Assembly: GCA_963814055.1 (NCBI GenBank) | Contig: CAWFBJ010000019.1 | Location: forward strand, 124,001 to 188,000 | DNA length: 64,000 bases | Direction of reading: 5' to 3' | DNA from: AWTP1-13 sp963814055 | GTDB lineage: Bacteria; Pseudomonadota; Alphaproteobacteria; Rhizobiales; Hyphomicrobiaceae | Shown here: positions 9,494-18,422 of the stretch, one piece after another | How the letters are laid out: each line of letters opens with the position of its first letter | How positions within the stretch are numbered: position 1 is the stretch's first letter | The notes under the pieces: generated by a model | What the model was told of the DNA's origin: nothing | The model's input: only the letters and a program-made list of their open reading frames with translations | Database searches by the model: none | Made by a program: the position numbers and the translations under genes

Positions 9494-10108
9494 TTGCGCC
9501 ACGCCACGACGCGGCACAGTCGATTTTATGCGCCCGAAGAGCTGAATGGTGCCGTTGGCCAACTCTACGAAGAGCAGGAAAAGTCTGCCGTTCTATTCGG
9601 GATCAACGCGGATCTCTGCATCTTAGTTGCGCTTGGTCCATTCTTGTTATTGCGATTTTCCTTTGAGATGTGGCGCCGGGTTCGCAGAATCCCAACCACG
9701 AATATTCAGCTAACATCTTTCTGGTTTGCAACCGACACGGCTGATGCAATCGGGAGATGGACCGCAAGAGTTTATGCATTGTTGCCCGTCGTGTGCGCAA
9801 TCCTGATGTACGTGAGCTTTGCAATAGCGACTAAGCCATCGTTTGTTACCGTGGAAGAACTCTTGCGGTTCAAGACAATTGTTGAAATGGGGACTTCCCC
9901 TGTTGCTGCGTTGGATTGGGTGTCGATAAGCGTCGGTTCAACATTAGTATTACTGATCTTGCCAATTCAGGTAGCCCTCGTGGCTGGAATTGCCAAACAT
10001 CTATTTGCTATTGTCGAGGCCAGCCAAAGCAAGTCGACGTCGCAGCTAAAATTCATACCGTTTTGGCAAAGGGCTAGGCTTCGAGGAGGCAATAGGCCTC
10101 GCCCGTAG
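9494..10108 (+). CDS. Hypothetical membrane protein with atypical composition
   Basis: Up to 204 residues; family not recognised. Three hydrophobic segments are visible: LCILVALGPFLLLRF, VYALLPVVCAILMYVSFAIA and a C-terminal STLVLLILPIQVALVAGIA. Soluble stretches with a basic patch lie between and after them. Codon and base use is visibly AT-richer than in neighbouring genes, suggesting recent acquisition. The start is unclear: TTG 9494 is the longest option. It lies between a broken hydratase fragment and the molybdenum hydroxylase genes, so it belongs to an accessory patch. Confidence 0.55.
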   Translation: MRHATTRHSRFYAPEELNGAVGQLYEEQEKSAVLFGINADLCILVALGPFLLLRFSFEMWRRVRRIPTTNIQLTSFWFATDTADAIGRWTARVYALLPVVCAILMYVSFAIATKPSFVTVEELLRFKTIVEMGTSPVAALDWVSISVGSTLVLLILPIQVALVAGIAKHLFAIVEASQSKSTSQLKFIPFWQRARLRGGNRPRP

Positions 10109-10208
10109 CTTGTTTCGAGCGAGCCCAGGAGGACGCGGAGGATGCGTCGTGACTGTATCTCAGAGAGCCACTGCAGTAATCGGGACTACACAAACCCAGC
10201 TGCTGCCG

Positions 10209-12512
10209 TCAGATTTTCGCCGCGCCCTTCGCTCGCGCCTCATCGAGCGCCTTCAGCACCTTGGGCGGTGACATGGGCAGGTCGGCGAAGCGGATGCCCG
10301 TCGCATCGGCCATGGCGTTGGCGATGGCGGCCATGGGTGGCACGATGGGAGTTTCGCCGACGCCGCGCACACCGTAGGGATGGCGCGGATTGGGCACCTC
10401 CACGATCACGGTATCGATCATCGGCAGGTCGGAGGCCACGGGCACGCGGTAGTCGAGGAAGCCCGGGTTCTGCAGCTTGCCGTCGTCGCCGTAGATGTAT
10501 TCCTCGTTGAGCGCCCAGCCGATGCCCTGGGCCACGCCGCCCTGGTACTGGCCCTCCACGTAGCTCGGGTGAATGGCGCGGCCCGCATCCTGGATCGCCG
10601 TGTAGCGCACCACGGAGGCCTTGCCGGTCTCGGGGTCGACCTCGACGTCGGCGATGTGCGTGGCAAAGCTTGGTGCCGCGCCGGCAGCGTTGATGCGCGC
10701 ATAGCCGGCGATCGGCCCGCCGGTCTTGCCGGCCACGGCGGCGATGTCGCGCAGTGTCATCGGCGCATGCTTGCCCGCGTTGGGTCCGGCCGGGCGCACG
10801 CCACCGTCCGTGTACTCCACGGCCTCTTCCGGCAGCTCCCACAGCTTGGCGGCGCGCTTGCAGGCTTCCTTGATGATTTCGCGCGCTGCTTCCACGGTGG
10901 CCATGCCGCTCGAGAACGTGGCGCGGCTGCCGCCAGTGAGGAAGTTGTAGCCGAGCTGCCCCGTGTCGCCGATCTGGACGCGGATCTTGTCGAGGTCCAC
11001 GCCCAGTTCTTCGGCAGCCATCATGCAGAGCGACGCGCGCAGGCCGCCGATGTCGGGGGTGCCCGCCGTCAGCGACAGCGTGCCGTCCTCGTTGAGCTGC
11101 AGCGACACCGACGTTTCGCCGCCGATATTGAACCAGAAGCCCGAAGCCACGCCGCGCCCCTGGTTCTTCTTGAGCGGCGTGCGCCAATGTGCGTGCGACT
11201 TGGCCGCTTCCAGCGTCTCGATGAAGCCGACAGGTCCGAATTTCGGCCCATAGGCCGCTCGAGTGCCCTGCTTGGCCGCATTCTTGAGACGCAGCTCGAT
11301 CGGGTCCATGCCGATCTTGCGGGCAACCTCGTCGACGACGCTCTCGACGGCAAACTCGGAGATCGGTCCGCCGGGAGCGCGATAGGCGGCAACCTTGGGG
11401 CGGTTCGTCACTACGTCGTAGCCGACGACCTTCACGTTCTCCAGGTCGTAGGGCGCGAAGGCGCACATGCAGCCGGGCTGCACCGGCGAGCCGGCGAAGG
11501 CACCGGCCTGATACTTCAGCTCCGCCTCCGCGGCCACGATGCGCCCGTCCTTCTTGGCGCCGATCTTCACGTGCACATGCGCGCCGGAGGTTGGACCACT
11601 GGCGCGAAACACCTCCTCGCGCGTCATGACCATTTTCACCGGGCGGCGCGCCTTCTTGGAGAGCGCGAGCGCGAGGGGCTCCAGGTAGACCACCGTCTTG
11701 CCGCCGAAGCCGCCGCCGATCTCCGCCGCCGTCACACGGACCTTGCCGACGTCCCAGCCGAGCAGGCGCGCGCAATGCGCCCGCACGATCCAATGGCCCT
11801 GGGTCGACACCCAGACATCGGCCTGGCCGTCCTCCGAAACGCTCGCCACGCAGGCGTGAGGCTCGATGTAGCCCTGGTGCACGGGCTTGGTGGTGAACGA
11901 GCGCTCGATGACGACATCCGCCTGGGCGAATCCGGCGGCGACGTCTCCCATCACGAATTCGACGCGCTTGGCGACGTTGGATGGCGTCTTCGGCGCCGGC
12001 TCCACGCCGGCCGTGATCATATCCTCGTGCAGCAGCGGTGCGCCCGGCTGCATCGCTTCCACGACGTCGATGACGTGCGGCAGAACCTGGTAGTCGACCT
12101 TGATGAGCTTGAGGGCCTGCTTGGCAATGCTCGCGCTGGTGGCTGCTACGGCTGCGATTGGATGCCCCTCGTAAAGGGCCTTCTCGCGCGCCATCACGCT
12201 GCGCACCACGTCGCGGTAGTTGATCATCATTTCGCCGGCCGGGATGAACTCGGAGGGCTGGTCCTTGAAATCGTCGCGCGTCACGATGGCCTTGACGCCG
12301 GGCAGCCTGGCGGCCGCCGACACGTCGATCGACTTGATGCGGGCGTGCGGGTGCGGGCTGCGCAAGACCTGGCCCACGAGCTGCCCCTGCATGGCCAGGT
12401 CGGCGCCGAACTTGGCGCGGCCCGTGACCTTGTCGACGCCGTCGGGGCGCAGCGGCCGCGTACCGACCCACTTGAACTCGGAGCTCGCCGCGTCTTTTAC
12501 CTTTTCCTGCAT
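10209..12512 (-). CDS. Molybdenum hydroxylase, molybdopterin-binding large subunit (CoxL/XDH family)
   Basis: The 767-residue catalytic subunit of a xanthine dehydrogenase/CO dehydrogenase-family enzyme, which hydroxylates a substrate using Mo-cofactor. Domain order is normal: N-terminal hammerhead (DGVDKVTGRAKFGADLAMQG to LLHEDMITAG), then Mo-co binding blocks AEIGGGFGGKTVVYLEPLAL, AYRAPGGPISEFAVES, PDIGGLR and QGIGWALNEEY. The C-terminal GVGETPIVPPMAAIANA holds the catalytic Glu. The active-site loop is AYRAPGG, not the AYRCSFR of true (form I) CO dehydrogenase, so CO oxidation is unlikely and the substrate is unknown. It follows the 2Fe-2S subunit by 3 bp in an FAD - FeS - Mo operon divergent from a TRAP importer. 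Confidence 0.93.
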   Translation of the reverse strand: MQEKVKDAASSEFKWVGTRPLRPDGVDKVTGRAKFGADLAMQGQLVGQVLRSPHPHARIKSIDVSAAARLPGVKAIVTRDDFKDQPSEFIPAGEMMINYRDVVRSVMAREKALYEGHPIAAVAATSASIAKQALKLIKVDYQVLPHVIDVVEAMQPGAPLLHEDMITAGVEPAPKTPSNVAKRVEFVMGDVAAGFAQADVVIERSFTTKPVHQGYIEPHACVASVSEDGQADVWVSTQGHWIVRAHCARLLGWDVGKVRVTAAEIGGGFGGKTVVYLEPLALALSKKARRPVKMVMTREEVFRASGPTSGAHVHVKIGAKKDGRIVAAEAELKYQAGAFAGSPVQPGCMCAFAPYDLENVKVVGYDVVTNRPKVAAYRAPGGPISEFAVESVVDEVARKIGMDPIELRLKNAAKQGTRAAYGPKFGPVGFIETLEAAKSHAHWRTPLKKNQGRGVASGFWFNIGGETSVSLQLNEDGTLSLTAGTPDIGGLRASLCMMAAEELGVDLDKIRVQIGDTGQLGYNFLTGGSRATFSSGMATVEAAREIIKEACKRAAKLWELPEEAVEYTDGGVRPAGPNAGKHAPMTLRDIAAVAGKTGGPIAGYARINAAGAAPSFATHIADVEVDPETGKASVVRYTAIQDAGRAIHPSYVEGQYQGGVAQGIGWALNEEYIYGDDGKLQNPGFLDYRVPVASDLPMIDTVIVEVPNPRHPYGVRGVGETPIVPPMAAIANAMADATGIRFADLPMSPPKVLKALDEARAKGAAKI

Positions 12513-12515
12513 CGG

Positions 12516-12992
12516 TCAGGCTCCTCGCATCTCGGTGGCGGCGTCCAGAACTGCGCGAACGATCTTGTCGTAGCCGGTGCAGCGGCACAGGTTGCCGGCC
12601 AGCCAGTAGCGCACTTCGGTCTCGGTGGGGTCGGGCGATCTCTCGAGCAGCGACTTGGCGGCCACCAGGAAGCCCGGCGTGCAGATCCCGCATTGCAGGG
12701 CGGCATGCTCCAGGAACTTGCGTTGCAGCGGGTGCAGCTCCTCGCCGCGCGCCATGCCCTCGATGGTGCTGATCGACTTGTCCTTGGCTTCGACTCCCAG
12801 CATCAGGCATGAGCACACCAGCCGGTCGTCGACAGTGACGCTGCAGGCGCCGCAGTCGCCGGTGGAGCAGCCTTCCTTCGTGCCGGTCAATCCGAGCTGG
12901 TCGCGCAGGACATCGAGCAGCGTGTCCTGCGCCTCGCACAGGAACTCGACTGGGTCGCCGTTGACCGTTGCGGTTATGTGATGCTTTGACAT
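12516..12992 (-). CDS. Molybdenum hydroxylase, 2Fe-2S small subunit (CoxS-like)
   Basis: A 158-residue electron-transfer subunit carrying two [2Fe-2S] clusters. The plant-type cluster is seen in CSTGDCGACSVTVDDRLVC and the second in CGICTPGF with CRCTGYDKIV. Length is typical. The start is ATG 12992 (MSKHHITATVNGDPVEF), overlapping the stop of the FAD subunit as TGATG; the longer open frame upstream is only the shadow of that gene. It passes electrons from the Mo site to FAD. Confidence 0.96.
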   Translation of the reverse strand: MSKHHITATVNGDPVEFLCEAQDTLLDVLRDQLGLTGTKEGCSTGDCGACSVTVDDRLVCSCLMLGVEAKDKSISTIEGMARGEELHPLQRKFLEHAALQCGICTPGFLVAAKSLLERSPDPTETEVRYWLAGNLCRCTGYDKIVRAVLDAATEMRGA

Positions 12993-13852
12993 CAGGCCTT
13001 CCTTGCTCGTTCGAGCGCGATCTGGGTTGCCCGGCGGGCGAGTACGCCAGCGACTTTGACGCGATATTCCTTGGTGCCGCGTTTGTCGTCGATGGGGCGG
13101 CATGCGGCCTGTGCAGCAGCATCGAGCTTCTGCAAAGCGGCGTCGTCGACCTTGGTTCCGATCAGGGCGCTGGCGGCCTCGGCCACCAGCAATGGCCGCG
13201 CCGCGACCGCACCCAGGGATACGCGCGCAGCCGTGCAGACGCCCTTGGCATCGAGGGTGAGGCATATGCCGCAGCCGACCACGGCGATGTCCATCTCCGT
13301 GCGCGGAATGAAGCGAAGATAGGCATCCCCGGTACGCTCCGGCCTGGCCGGCAGCAGGAACGAGGCGACGATCTCGCCCTTCTCGAGCGCCAGCTTGCGC
13401 GGCGCCAGCATGACGTCTTCGACAGCCAGCTCGCGACGGCCCTTGGGGCCGACGATGGAAGCCCTTGCTCCTGCAGCGATCAACGCCGGCACGCTGTCGG
13501 CAGCGGGCGAGCCGTTGCACAGGTTGCCGCCCATGGTGGCGCGGCCCTGGACCTGGGTAGACCCGATGAGATTGGCCGCCTCCACCACGCCGGGCCACAT
13601 AGCCTTCAGCTTCGCGTGCTCATTGAGTTCGGCGCCTGTCACTGCGGCGCCGACGCGAAAGCCGCCGGCTTCCTCCTTGATCTGGCGGGTCTCGGCGATG
13701 CCCTTGATGTCGACGACCAGCACCGGGTCTATGATGTCGGTCTTCATCTGCACCAGCAGGTCGGTGCCCCCGGCGAGCACGCGGGCCTCGCCGTGCTCCC
13801 CCGCGAGCAGCGCAACCGCCTGGTCGAGCGAACGCGGCGCCTCATAACGCAT
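12992..13852 (-). CDS. Molybdenum hydroxylase, FAD-binding medium subunit (CoxM-like)
   Basis: A 286-residue FAD subunit. The two flavin-binding motifs are present: VLAGGTDLLVQMK near residue 26 and TMGGNLCNGSPAADS near residue 106. The C-terminal CO_deh_flav_C-like region runs from TGDAYLRFIPRTEMDIA onward. It is the first gene of the three-gene operon. The 222-bp gap to dctP (13853-14074) must hold promoters for both directions; I see no clear operator there. Confidence 0.94.
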   Translation of the reverse strand: MRYEAPRSLDQAVALLAGEHGEARVLAGGTDLLVQMKTDIIDPVLVVDIKGIAETRQIKEEAGGFRVGAAVTGAELNEHAKLKAMWPGVVEAANLIGSTQVQGRATMGGNLCNGSPAADSVPALIAAGARASIVGPKGRRELAVEDVMLAPRKLALEKGEIVASFLLPARPERTGDAYLRFIPRTEMDIAVVGCGICLTLDAKGVCTAARVSLGAVAARPLLVAEAASALIGTKVDDAALQKLDAAAQAACRPIDDKRGTKEYRVKVAGVLARRATQIALERARKA

Positions 13853-14074
13853 GTGCGATGTTCCTCACGTTTGTCGAAGAGATTTCAGGATGGCACAGGC
13901 ACTCCCCATTCGCCAACCTCTGCGCGAATGCGTCTGGAACGAAAGAAAGTTTTGGCACCAAACTATCACTTGGAGTAAGAGTTCTGGGCTGCCGGGCTTC
14001 GCCTGGAGGCCAATAGGCGTGACGCAAGACGTTGCGCTAAGGTACGAGCCGAAAACGACGTTGGGAGGACGTCA

Positions 14075-15124
14075 ATGACCGTTTCTCGCCGCAAGTTTCT
14101 TGCTGCCACGGGCGCCGCGCTTGCCGCTCCCGCGATCGCCAGGCCGGCATTCGCTCAGGCGCAGGTGACGCTGAAGCTGCACCACTTCCTGCCGCCCGTC
14201 TCCAACGGTCACGCCAAGATGCTGGCGCCGTGGGCGAAGATGGTGGAGGAGGACTCCGGCGGCAAGATCAAGATCGACATCTTCCCGTCCATGCAGCTCG
14301 GCGGCACGCCGCCGCAGCTCTACGACCAGGCGCGCGACGGCGTGGTCGACATCGTCTGGACGCTGCCCGGATCGACGGCGGGCCGGTTTCCTTCGACCGA
14401 GGTGTTCGAGCTGCCCTTCATCGGCGCGCGCCGCGGCATCGTCAATGCGCGGGCATCGCAGGAATACGCCGATGCCAACCTCGCCAAGGAAACGAGCCGA
14501 CATCAAGCTGCTGAGCTACTGGTCGCACGACCATGGCCTGATCCACGCCAACAAGGCGGTCAAGACCATGGACGACCTCAAGGGGCTCAAGCTGCGGTCG
14601 CCCACCCGTCTGGCCGGCGAGGCTCTGAAGGCGCTCGGCGCCACGGCCATCCCCATGCCGATCCCGCAGGTGCCCGAGAGCCTGGCGCAGCGCGTGATCG
14701 ACGGCTGCGTGGTGCCGTGGGAGGTCGTGCCGGCGATCAAGCTGGACGAGCTGGTGAAGTTCCACACCGAGATCCCGGGCTCGCCGACGCTCTATACGGC
14801 GAGCTTCTTCCTGGCCATGAACAAGGCCAAGTACGACGGCCTGCCGCCGGACCTCAAGGCGGCCATCGACAAGAACTCGGGCATGAAGTTCGCCGAGCTG
14901 GCCGGCAACATGTGGGACGATGCCGGCGCTCTCGTGCTCGAGCGGGTGAAGAAGCGCGGCAACACGCTCACCACGATCTCCGAGGAAGAGAAGGCGAAGT
15001 GGATCAAGGCCACGCGAGCCCGTCGACCGAGGGCTGGATCAAGCAGGTGAAGGACAAGGGCCTCGACGGCGGCAAGCTGATCGAGCAGGCCAAGGCGCTG
15101 GTGGCCAAGTACGACAAGGCGTAA
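14075..15124 (+). CDS. TRAP transporter substrate-binding protein DctP-like, frameshifted
   Basis: Periplasmic solute receptor of a TRAP importer. A Tat-type leader SRRKFLAATGAALAAPAIA ends at AFAQ. Family features include LHHFLPPVSNGHAKMLAPWA, QLGGTPPQLYDQARDGVVD, the binding block LKGLKLRSPTRLAGEALKAL and GCVVPWEVVPAIKLDEL. The start has a good ribosome site (gggagga, 14063-14069). The frame breaks near 14490 and again near 15017, with the true C-terminus QVKDKGLDGGKLIEQAKA returning to the first frame. Joined length, about 350, is normal. The ligand is unknown, perhaps a carboxylate metabolised by the divergent Mo hydroxylase. Confidence 0.85.
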   Translation: MTVSRRKFLAATGAALAAPAIARPAFAQAQVTLKLHHFLPPVSNGHAKMLAPWAKMVEEDSGGKIKIDIFPSMQLGGTPPQLYDQARDGVVDIVWTLPGSTAGRFPSTEVFELPFIGARRGIVNARASQEYADANLAKETSRHQAAELLVARPWPDPRQQGGQDHGRPQGAQAAVAHPSGRRGSEGARRHGHPHADPAGAREPGAARDRRLRGAVGGRAGDQAGRAGEVPHRDPGLADALYGELLPGHEQGQVRRPAAGPQGGHRQELGHEVRRAGRQHVGRCRRSRARAGEEARQHAHHDLRGREGEVDQGHASPSTEGWIKQVKDKGLDGGKLIEQAKALVAKYDKA

Positions 15125-15208
15125 GCGTTTGCAAGCTGCCGCGCGCAGCATCCGTCGCTGCGCGCGGCGGCGCGCCGGCGCTCAGCGGGCGCTTGGGAGG
15201 GGAGCACG

Positions 15209-15761
15209 ATGAGCGACGCCGGCGCTGCGGCGCAGGCCGAGGCGCAGCCGTCGCTCGTCGAGCGGCTGTCGGGCATCATCGCCATGCTCGGCGGTCTGCT
15301 GTCGCTCTGCGTCGCCTTGCTGGTTGTCTCAGCGTGCTGGGCCGCTGGCTCAAGGGCGTGCCGTGGGCCGATGCGTGCCGGCGTGTTCGGTTCAGCTCGG
15401 GCCCGTCAACGGCGACTTCGAGATGGTGCAGATGGCGACGGCGATCGCCATCTTCGCTTTCTGCCCTACACGCCAGGCCCGCCGCGGCAACATCGTGGTC
15501 GACACCTTCACCACCTGGCTGCCGCGCGCGCGCCAATCGCCTGCATCGATGCGTTCTGGGACCTCGTCTACGCCGGCATGATGGGCGCTCCTCACCGCCT
15601 GCCTGGTCGTCGGCACGCTCGAGCACTATCGCAGCGGCCAGACCACCATGCTGCTGCAGATCATCGTCTGGCCGGCGATCGCCATCTGCACCGCGCTTCT
15701 GTTGCTTCTGACCTGCGTCGCGCTGGCGACGGCGGTCAGGCTTGCTGCGGGGGCGGCCATG
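15209..15761 (+). pseudogene. TRAP transporter small permease DctQ-like, multiply frameshifted
   Basis: Four-helix small membrane subunit of a TRAP importer. The start is ATG 15209 (LVERLSGIIAMLGGLLSLCV). Recognisable pieces then appear in alternating frames: SVLGRWLKGVPWADA, GPVNGDFEMVQMATAIAIFA, RRGNIVVDTFTTWLP, FWDLVYAGMMGA, and CLVVGTLEHYRSGQTTMLLQ with a last hydrophobic segment. At least four single-base shifts are needed in about 550 bp. Correct DctQ order is kept and there is no large deletion. Either very poor sequence or a decaying gene. The exact end is uncertain; ATGA at 15759-15762 would couple it to dctM. Confidence 0.65.
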
Positions 15762-17080
15762 AGCGGTCTTGGCGATTGCCGCCATCGGCTTTGGCGTGAT
15801 GCTGCTGCTGATCGCGCTGCGCATGCCGGTCGGCCTGTCGATGCTGGTGGTGGGCGCCGTCGGCTTCATCCATCTCTCGAGCTGGTCGGCGTTCTTCGCC
15901 TACATGAAGACCAACTCCTATCATCAGTTCGCGAACTACACGCTTTCCGTCATTCCGCTGTTCATCCTGATGGGCGCGCTGGCCGAGCGGTCGGGCATCT
16001 CCACCGCCTGTTCCGCGCCGCGCGAGGCTTTCGCCGGGCGCATGCGCGGCGGGCTGGCGATGGCGGTGATCTGGGCCTGCACGGCGTTCGGCGCCATCTG
16101 CGGCTCGTCGGTGGCGACCACCGCCACCTTCGGCCGGGCGGCGCTGCCGGAGCTGCAGCGCTACAAGTACGACGGCGGCTTTGCCACGGGCACCATCGCC
16201 GTCGGCGGCACGCTCGGCATCCTTATTCCGCCCTCGGTCATCCTGGTGGTCTATGCCATCACCACCGAGCAGAACATCGCCAAGCTGTTCAAGGCGGCGC
16301 TGATCCCGGGCCTGATGGCGGCGCTGTTCTACTGCCTCGCGATTGCCTGGGTCGTGCGCCGGCGCCCGGAAGTCGCGCCGCAAGCGTCGGTGCACGTCGG
16401 CAATCGCCTGCGCGCTGCTGGCAGGTATCTGGCCGGTGCTGCTGATCGCGCTGATGGTGGTGGGCGGCATCTACGGCGGCGTCTTCACGCCGACCGAGGG
16501 TGCCGCCGTTCGGCGCCGTCGCCATGCTGCTGGTCGGCCTGCCCAGCGCTCGCTCGACTGGCGCGGCATCATCGACAGCCTGAAGCAGACGGCCGAGACC
16601 ACCGGCATGATCTTCATCATCCTGCTGGGCTCGGAGGTGTTCAATGCTTTCCTCGCGCGCTCGCAGTTCCCGACGCAGGCTGCCGAGTGGGTGACGGGGC
16701 TCGGCCTGCCGCCCTACGTGGTGATGATCTCCTTGCTGGCACTTCTACATCGTGCTCGGGCGCGGTGATGGACGAGCTGGCCATGCTGCTGCTGACGCTG
16801 CCGGTGTTCTTTCCCGATCGTGCAGGCCCTCGATTTCGGGCTGCCGCCCGATGAGGTGGCGATCTGGTTCGGCATCCTCGTGCTGATCGTGGTCGGCATC
16901 GGGCTCACGGCGCCGCCGATAGGGCTCAACGTGTTCGTCATCAGCTCGATCGCGAAGACGGTGCCGATCGCCTCGACCTATCGCGGCGTGCTGCCGTTCA
17001 TCGTCACCGACATCGTGCGGCTGGGGCTGGTTGTCGCGTTTCCCGGGCTCGCGCTGTGGCTCGTGCGCGTGCTCAACTGA
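15759..17080 (+). pseudogene. TRAP transporter large permease DctM-like, multiply frameshifted
   Basis: The 12-helix large permease of the TRAP importer. The start at ATG 15759 needs removal of one extra T (ggtcttggc) to give MSGLAIAAIGFGVMLLLIAL. Family blocks are PLFILMGALAERSG, ICGSSVATTATFGRAALPEL, GTLGILIPPSVILVVYAI, GIYGGVFTPTEGAAV, ETTGMIFIILLGSEVFNAFL and APPIGLNVFVISSIAK. From about 16400 these blocks alternate among frames, with at least five breaks, and the last frame runs to the stop at 17078-17080. The full family length is covered, so nothing large is missing. It forms a set with dctP and dctQ. Confidence 0.75.
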
Positions 17081-17111
17081 TGCTAGGCTGCGGCCCATAA
17101 ACCTGCACAGC

Positions 17112-17427
17112 ATGGAGCATGAAATGGCCAAGAAGGGCTATTGGATCGCGCACGTCAACATCACGAACCCGGAACGTTACAAGGACTACATCGCCGCCAA
17201 TGCTGCCCCTTTGGGCAAATACGGTGCACGTTTCCTTGTGCGCGCTGGCGACAATATACTTCCCGAAGGCCAGCTGCTGGGGGGGCGCCGTCACGCCGTC
17301 ATCGAATTTGAAAGCTACGCCGTGGCCAGGGCTTGTTACGAGTTCGCCCGAATACCAGGCTGCCCTGCAAATCCGCGAGGAAGCCAGCACCGGGGAGTTC
17401 ATCATTATCGAGGGCTACGAGGGCTGA
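17112..17427 (+). CDS. DUF1330 family protein, one frameshift
   Basis: Small dimeric alpha/beta-barrel protein of about 104 residues, function unknown. The start reads MAKKGYWIAHVNITNPERYK (ATG 17124, or 17112 for four more residues). AGDNILPEGQLLGGRRHAVI and EFESYAVARACYES follow. One extra T near 17342 (gagttcgcc for gagtcgccc) shifts the frame. The conserved end SPEYQAALQIREEASTGEFI continues in the other frame to 17427. It is 31 bp after dctM and perhaps transcribed with the TRAP genes. Confidence 0.85.
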
Positions 17428-17474
17428 TCCGGTCCAGCAGGCGGGCGGAGTTGTGCGCTCACCGTGACGCCTAA

Positions 17475-17490
17475 TGTTTCACGTGAAACA
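17475..17490. other. parS centromere site (perfect)
   Basis: TGTTTCACGTGAAACA, the full 16-bp palindromic consensus bound by chromosomal ParB, lies in the gap between the DUF1330 gene and folD. An identical copy lies at 41768-41783. ParB spreads from such sites to organise and segregate the origin region with ParA. Confidence 0.93.
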
Positions 17491-17508
17491 AATTAACCAA
17501 CATATTGG

Positions 17509-17524
17509 TGTCTCACGCGAAACA
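17509..17524. other. Degenerate parS-like site
   Basis: TGTCTCACGCGAAACA matches the parS consensus at 14 of 16 positions and starts 34 bp after the start of the perfect site, in the same intergenic gap. It may be a weak ParB site or a decayed copy. Confidence 0.5.
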
Positions 17525-17552
17525 TTAGAGGTTCAGATGCGTGTTTCGCGAC

Positions 17553-18422
17553 TCAGGAGACTGCTGCTTTCGCCGCTTCGAGCGTATTTCTGAGCAGGCA
17601 GGCGACCGTCATCGGGCCGACGCCGCCGGGTACGGGTGTGATGGCGCCCGCCACGGCTGCCACCTCGTCGAACGCGACATCGCCGACCAGGCGGCTTTTG
17701 CCATCGGACCCCGTCACACGCTGGATGCCGACATCGATGACGATGGCGCCAGGCTTGATCCAGTCGCCCCGCACCATTTCCGCCCGGCCGGCAGCCGCGA
17801 TCACAAGATCGGCCCGGCGCACGACAGCCGGCAAATCGCGCGTGCGCGAGTGCGCAATCGTGACGGTGCAGTTCTCGTTGAGCAGCAGCTGCGCCATCGG
17901 CTTGCCGACGATGTTGGAACGGCCGATCACCACGGCTTCGAGCCCCTCGAGCTTCGGCCGGACCGATTTGGCGAGGATCACGCACCCAGTCGGCGTGCAC
18001 GGCGTCAGCGCCGGCTCGCCGATAGCGAGGCGGCCGGCGTTGATGGGGTGGAAGCCATCGACATCCTTGGCCGGGTCGATCGCTTCGATGACCTTGGCGG
18101 TGTCGATGTGGGCTGGAAGAGGTAGCTGCACCAGGATGCCGTGCACGTCGGGCCGCCGGTTCAACTCGGCAATCACCTGCAGCAAGGCGCCCTCGGCGGT
18201 CGACGCGTCGAGCTTGTGCTCGAAGGACGCCATGCCCGCCTCGCGGGTCTGCCTGGCCTTGGTGCGCACGTAGACCTGGCTCGCCGGGTCTTCTCCGACC
18301 AGCACCACAGCCAGGCCGGGCGTGGCGCCGTGCTCGCGCTTGAAGACTTCCACGCCTGCGGCCACTTCGCGGCGCACCGTGGCTGCGATCGCCTTGCCGT
18401 CGATGATCGTTGCCTTGGTCAT
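17553..18422 (-). CDS. folD: Bifunctional methylenetetrahydrofolate dehydrogenase/cyclohydrolase
   Basis: Interconverts 5,10-methylene-, methenyl- and 10-formyl-tetrahydrofolate with NADP in the cytoplasm. About 289 residues, the usual length. Signatures are VYVRTKARQTREAGM, GILVQLPLPAHID, ID-PAKDVDGFHP, TPCTPTGC, VVIGRSNIVGKPMAQLL and the C-terminal TPVPGGVGPMTVACLL. The start is ATG 18422 (MTKATIIDGKAIA). It overlaps the yggU stop by 4 bp, in the conserved yggT-yggU-folD order. Confidence 0.97.
   Translation of the reverse strand: MTKATIIDGKAIAATVRREVAAGVEVFKREHGATPGLAVVLVGEDPASQVYVRTKARQTREAGMASFEHKLDASTAEGALLQVIAELNRRPDVHGILVQLPLPAHIDTAKVIEAIDPAKDVDGFHPINAGRLAIGEPALTPCTPTGCVILAKSVRPKLEGLEAVVIGRSNIVGKPMAQLLLNENCTVTIAHSRTRDLPAVVRRADLVIAAAGRAEMVRGDWIKPGAIVIDVGIQRVTGSDGKSRLVGDVAFDEVAAVAGAITPVPGGVGPMTVACLLRNTLEAAKAAVS

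Noticed and set aside
10380..12812. 810-codon open frame on the plus strand
   Set aside because: It is antisense to the intact molybdenum hydroxylase large and small subunits; the frame stays open because of GC-rich codon structure and has no recognisable domain.
10209..13852. Aerobic CO dehydrogenase (coxMSL)
   Set aside because: Gene order fits, but the large-subunit loop is AYRAPGG, lacking the Cys-containing AYRCSFR needed for the Mo-Cu site.
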